Source of the DNA: Cyanobacteria bacterium UBA791
Lineage (GTDB): Bacteria; Cyanobacteriota; Vampirovibrionia; Gastranaerophilales; Gastranaerophilaceae
Length of the DNA: 64,000 bases
Assembly (NCBI GenBank): GCA_002297005.1
Contig: DBIX01000028.1
Span: forward strand, 8,965 to 72,964
Direction of reading: 5' to 3'
The translations under genes and the position numbers were made by a program. The notes under the pieces are model-generated. The model was not told the DNA's origin, did no database searches, and saw only the letters and a program-made list of their open reading frames with translations. Positions 62,399-64,000 of the stretch are shown piece by piece. Position 1 is the first letter of the stretch; each line of letters starts with the position of its first letter.

Positions 62399-63841
62399 TT
62401 ATTTATTTTTGTCTAATTCTAATTTAACACAATTAGCAACTTGTTCTGCTAATTTTACTGGCACAGCATTACCAATTTGTTTATGCATGATTCCAATTGT
62501 AGAACCACAAAATACAAAATCTTCAGGGAATGTTTGAATAATTGCACATTCTCTAACGCTCAATCGTCTTTGTTTATTGACATGTATTTCTGGACTTGTT
62601 GCTGTTATTGTATCACTTGGACGATTCCAATTTGTTATTCTTAATGCTTGTTCGAAAACTACTGGTTTTTCTACCATTGTTGTTACAATTTTATCATATT
62701 TATCATCAAAGCCTAGTAATTTTTTTAGTTCCCACCAATCAGATGGTTTTGGAATACTACCACTATTGTTATCTTTTCTGAACCAATGTCCGGCAGTATA
62801 ACTATAACCAAAATGTTCATCAACTTGCTTTGTGCTGATACCTGCTAATTTTCGCCATTTTACTAAATAATCACAAATGTCGTGTTGATTAACATTATAT
62901 TTTCGCCCCCAAAAAACGTCAGCAACGTTTTCATTAGCTTTATGTTGGTATATAGTTTTTTTATTTGGCATTTTTATTGGACTATCCTGGCATCGAATAT
63001 TTGATAACCAACCTATTGCTTCTTCACAAGTAATGGCAGGTAATAATCCTTTTTTCTTTCCTTCAGCATCAAGGTAGTGAGTTTTTTTAGGAAAAGTAAT
63101 AGAAGAATTTAATCTATTACCTATAATTACAACCCTTTCTCTGATTTGAGGAACACCATATTCTGCGGCATTCAGAACTCTAGCTTCAACAAAATAACCT
63201 AAATCTTCAAAATCTTTTTTTATCATTTTAAAGACTTGCCCTTTTTCCATCGATAAAATTCCTTTTACATTTTCTGCAACAAACATCTTAGGCTTTTTGT
63301 CTCTAATAATTCTAAGCATTTCTTTATATAGAAAATTACGTTTATCTTCCATGCTTCTTTTTGAATTAGCAATAGAAAATCCTTGACATGGAAAGCCCCC
63401 AATAATAACATCTGGATTATCTGGAATATCTTTGCTTGATATCATTGTTATGTCGCCATACACAATATGAGGGCCAATATTTTTCTTGTATGTTTCAATA
63501 GCTTCAGGTATAATGTCATTTGCCCATATTATTTCAAAACCAGCATTAATAAATCCTAAATCCATTCCACCTGCACCTGAAAACAATGAAATGACTTTAT
63601 ATTTTCCTTTTGTGTCTTTTATTTCGAATTTTTCATTTTCATCCTTTACAAGTTCTAAAATATCGCCTATGTCACAATTTAAAACATTACAAATCTTTGA
63701 TAAAACTTCTGTACTTACCATTTCTTCTTTTCCAAATTTTGCCAATGTACTGCTGCTTATTTTTGCAATATGTCGCAAATCAGTTTTTGACATTTTTTTA
63801 TCAATTAATAACTTCCATAATTTATCATAATTAGCTTTCAT
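62399..63841 (-). CDS. C5 DNA-cytosine methyltransferase with N-terminal XRE domain
   Basis: A 480-residue protein. Residues 1-65 are an XRE-type helix-turn-helix ('DLRHIAKISSSTLAKFGKEEMVSTEVLSKICNVLNCDIGDILEL'). From about 82 it is a C5 methyltransferase: 'SLFSGAGGMDLGF' (I), 'GGFPCQGFS' with catalytic Cys152 (IV), 'AENVKGIL' (VI), 'QIRERVVIIGNR' (VIII), 'QIGNAVPVKLA' (X). The long recognition region contains 'HFGYSYTAGHWFRKDNNSGSIP'. The HTH probably represses its own operon through the dyad upstream. It heads the operon with the nuclease gene. Confidence 0.93.
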   Translation of the reverse strand: MKANYDKLWKLLIDKKMSKTDLRHIAKISSSTLAKFGKEEMVSTEVLSKICNVLNCDIGDILELVKDENEKFEIKDTKGKYKVISLFSGAGGMDLGFINAGFEIIWANDIIPEAIETYKKNIGPHIVYGDITMISSKDIPDNPDVIIGGFPCQGFSIANSKRSMEDKRNFLYKEMLRIIRDKKPKMFVAENVKGILSMEKGQVFKMIKKDFEDLGYFVEARVLNAAEYGVPQIRERVVIIGNRLNSSITFPKKTHYLDAEGKKKGLLPAITCEEAIGWLSNIRCQDSPIKMPNKKTIYQHKANENVADVFWGRKYNVNQHDICDYLVKWRKLAGISTKQVDEHFGYSYTAGHWFRKDNNSGSIPKPSDWWELKKLLGFDDKYDKIVTTMVEKPVVFEQALRITNWNRPSDTITATSPEIHVNKQRRLSVRECAIIQTFPEDFVFCGSTIGIMHKQIGNAVPVKLAEQVANCVKLELDKNK

Positions 63842-63887
63842 TTAATGAATCCCCACTATTTCAAAATTTATTTTATCACAAATACCA

Positions 63888-63933
63888 TGCAACAAACAAA
63901 ATATTTACATTTGCAAATATAATATTTGTTGCA
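63888..63933. promoter_or_regulatory. 46-bp dyad upstream of the HTH-methyltransferase gene
   Basis: TGCAACAAA (63888-63896) is mirrored by TTTGTTGCA (63925-63933), and inner ATATTT (63901-63906) by AAATAT (63915-63920), all around the same centre. On the minus strand a TTGTTT -35 falls at the edge of this dyad, with an extended -10 (TGA-TAAAAT) 18 bases further. This is well placed for autorepression by the methyltransferase's HTH domain. Confidence 0.65.
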
Positions 63934-64000
63934 CCTTAAAATGCAAATTAAAAGTTAGTTATTAATTCATATAATATACAAAGTGATTATTATATTATTA

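Larger units (their letters stand above)
60273..64000. mobile_element. Inferred second tandem element, truncated by the window edge
   Basis: Sequence to the right of the 60273-60323 repeat is again not the tRNA 5' half but carries a type II restriction-modification locus. The simplest reading is a second island inserted in the same tRNA gene, with its right end and the intact tRNA beyond base 64000. No integrase is seen in the visible part. Confidence 0.5.

Overview
The window is strongly AT-rich bacterial chromosome. Compact operons, flagellar export genes (fliP-fliQ-fliR-flhB-flhA), a BadF-type dehydratase activator and a recurring lineage-style N-terminal extension carrying an 'FTG/FKG' motif suggest an uncultured gut Gastranaerophilales (Melainabacteria/Vampirovibrionia). 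The genus cannot be fixed from the sequence alone.

Layout. 1-2.4 kb: tail of a membrane-anchored protein and a sugar-type ABC binding lipoprotein (+). 2.4-15.6 kb, minus strand: an HNH protein, the flagellar export operon with a PilZ gene, rplU-rpmA, smpB, a YhcC-type radical SAM protein, a 56-aa zinc ribbon, a secreted parvulin and a methionine gamma-lyase-like enzyme. 15.7-18.8 kb, plus strand: an OppF-like ATPase, a BadF-type ATPase, infC (apparent AUA start) and tRNA-Phe. 18.9-30.8 kb: a putative small RNA, then a 46-repeat CRISPR array and a complete type I-B cas operon (cas6-cas8-cas7-cas5-cas3-cas4-cas1-cas2). The array and operon are both read on the minus strand with the leader between them. 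cas7 is split by a one-base slip at an A8 run. 31-47.5 kb: a DUF4143-type ATPase, rnhA, a LOG-family enzyme, a compact cobalamin riboswitch upstream of a cob(I)alamin adenosyltransferase, a GT39-type membrane glycosyltransferase, transporters, and four paralogous HExxH proteins.

47.75-60.32 kb is an integrated element bounded by perfect 51-bp direct repeats equal to the 3' half of a CAT-anticodon tRNA (Met). It has integrase, excisionase-like HTH, primase-helicase and XRE repressor genes. Its cargo is a three-gene operon: a C5 DNA methyltransferase, a protein with both a MORC/HSP90-like ATPase and a histidine-kinase-like ATPase, and a receiver domain joined to a helical domain with an RX4H (HEPN-like) motif. 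I consider this the most interesting system in the window. It looks like a methylation-linked two-component defence module in which an RNase-like response regulator may replace a restriction enzyme.

Neither repeat has the tRNA 5' half, so a second element seems to lie in tandem from 60.3 kb past the window edge. It begins with a type II restriction-modification locus: an HTH-fused C5 methyltransferase and two related PD-(D/E)xK nucleases in convergent orientation. The window is thus a defence-rich stretch with an adaptive CRISPR locus and at least two layered tRNA-targeted islands.
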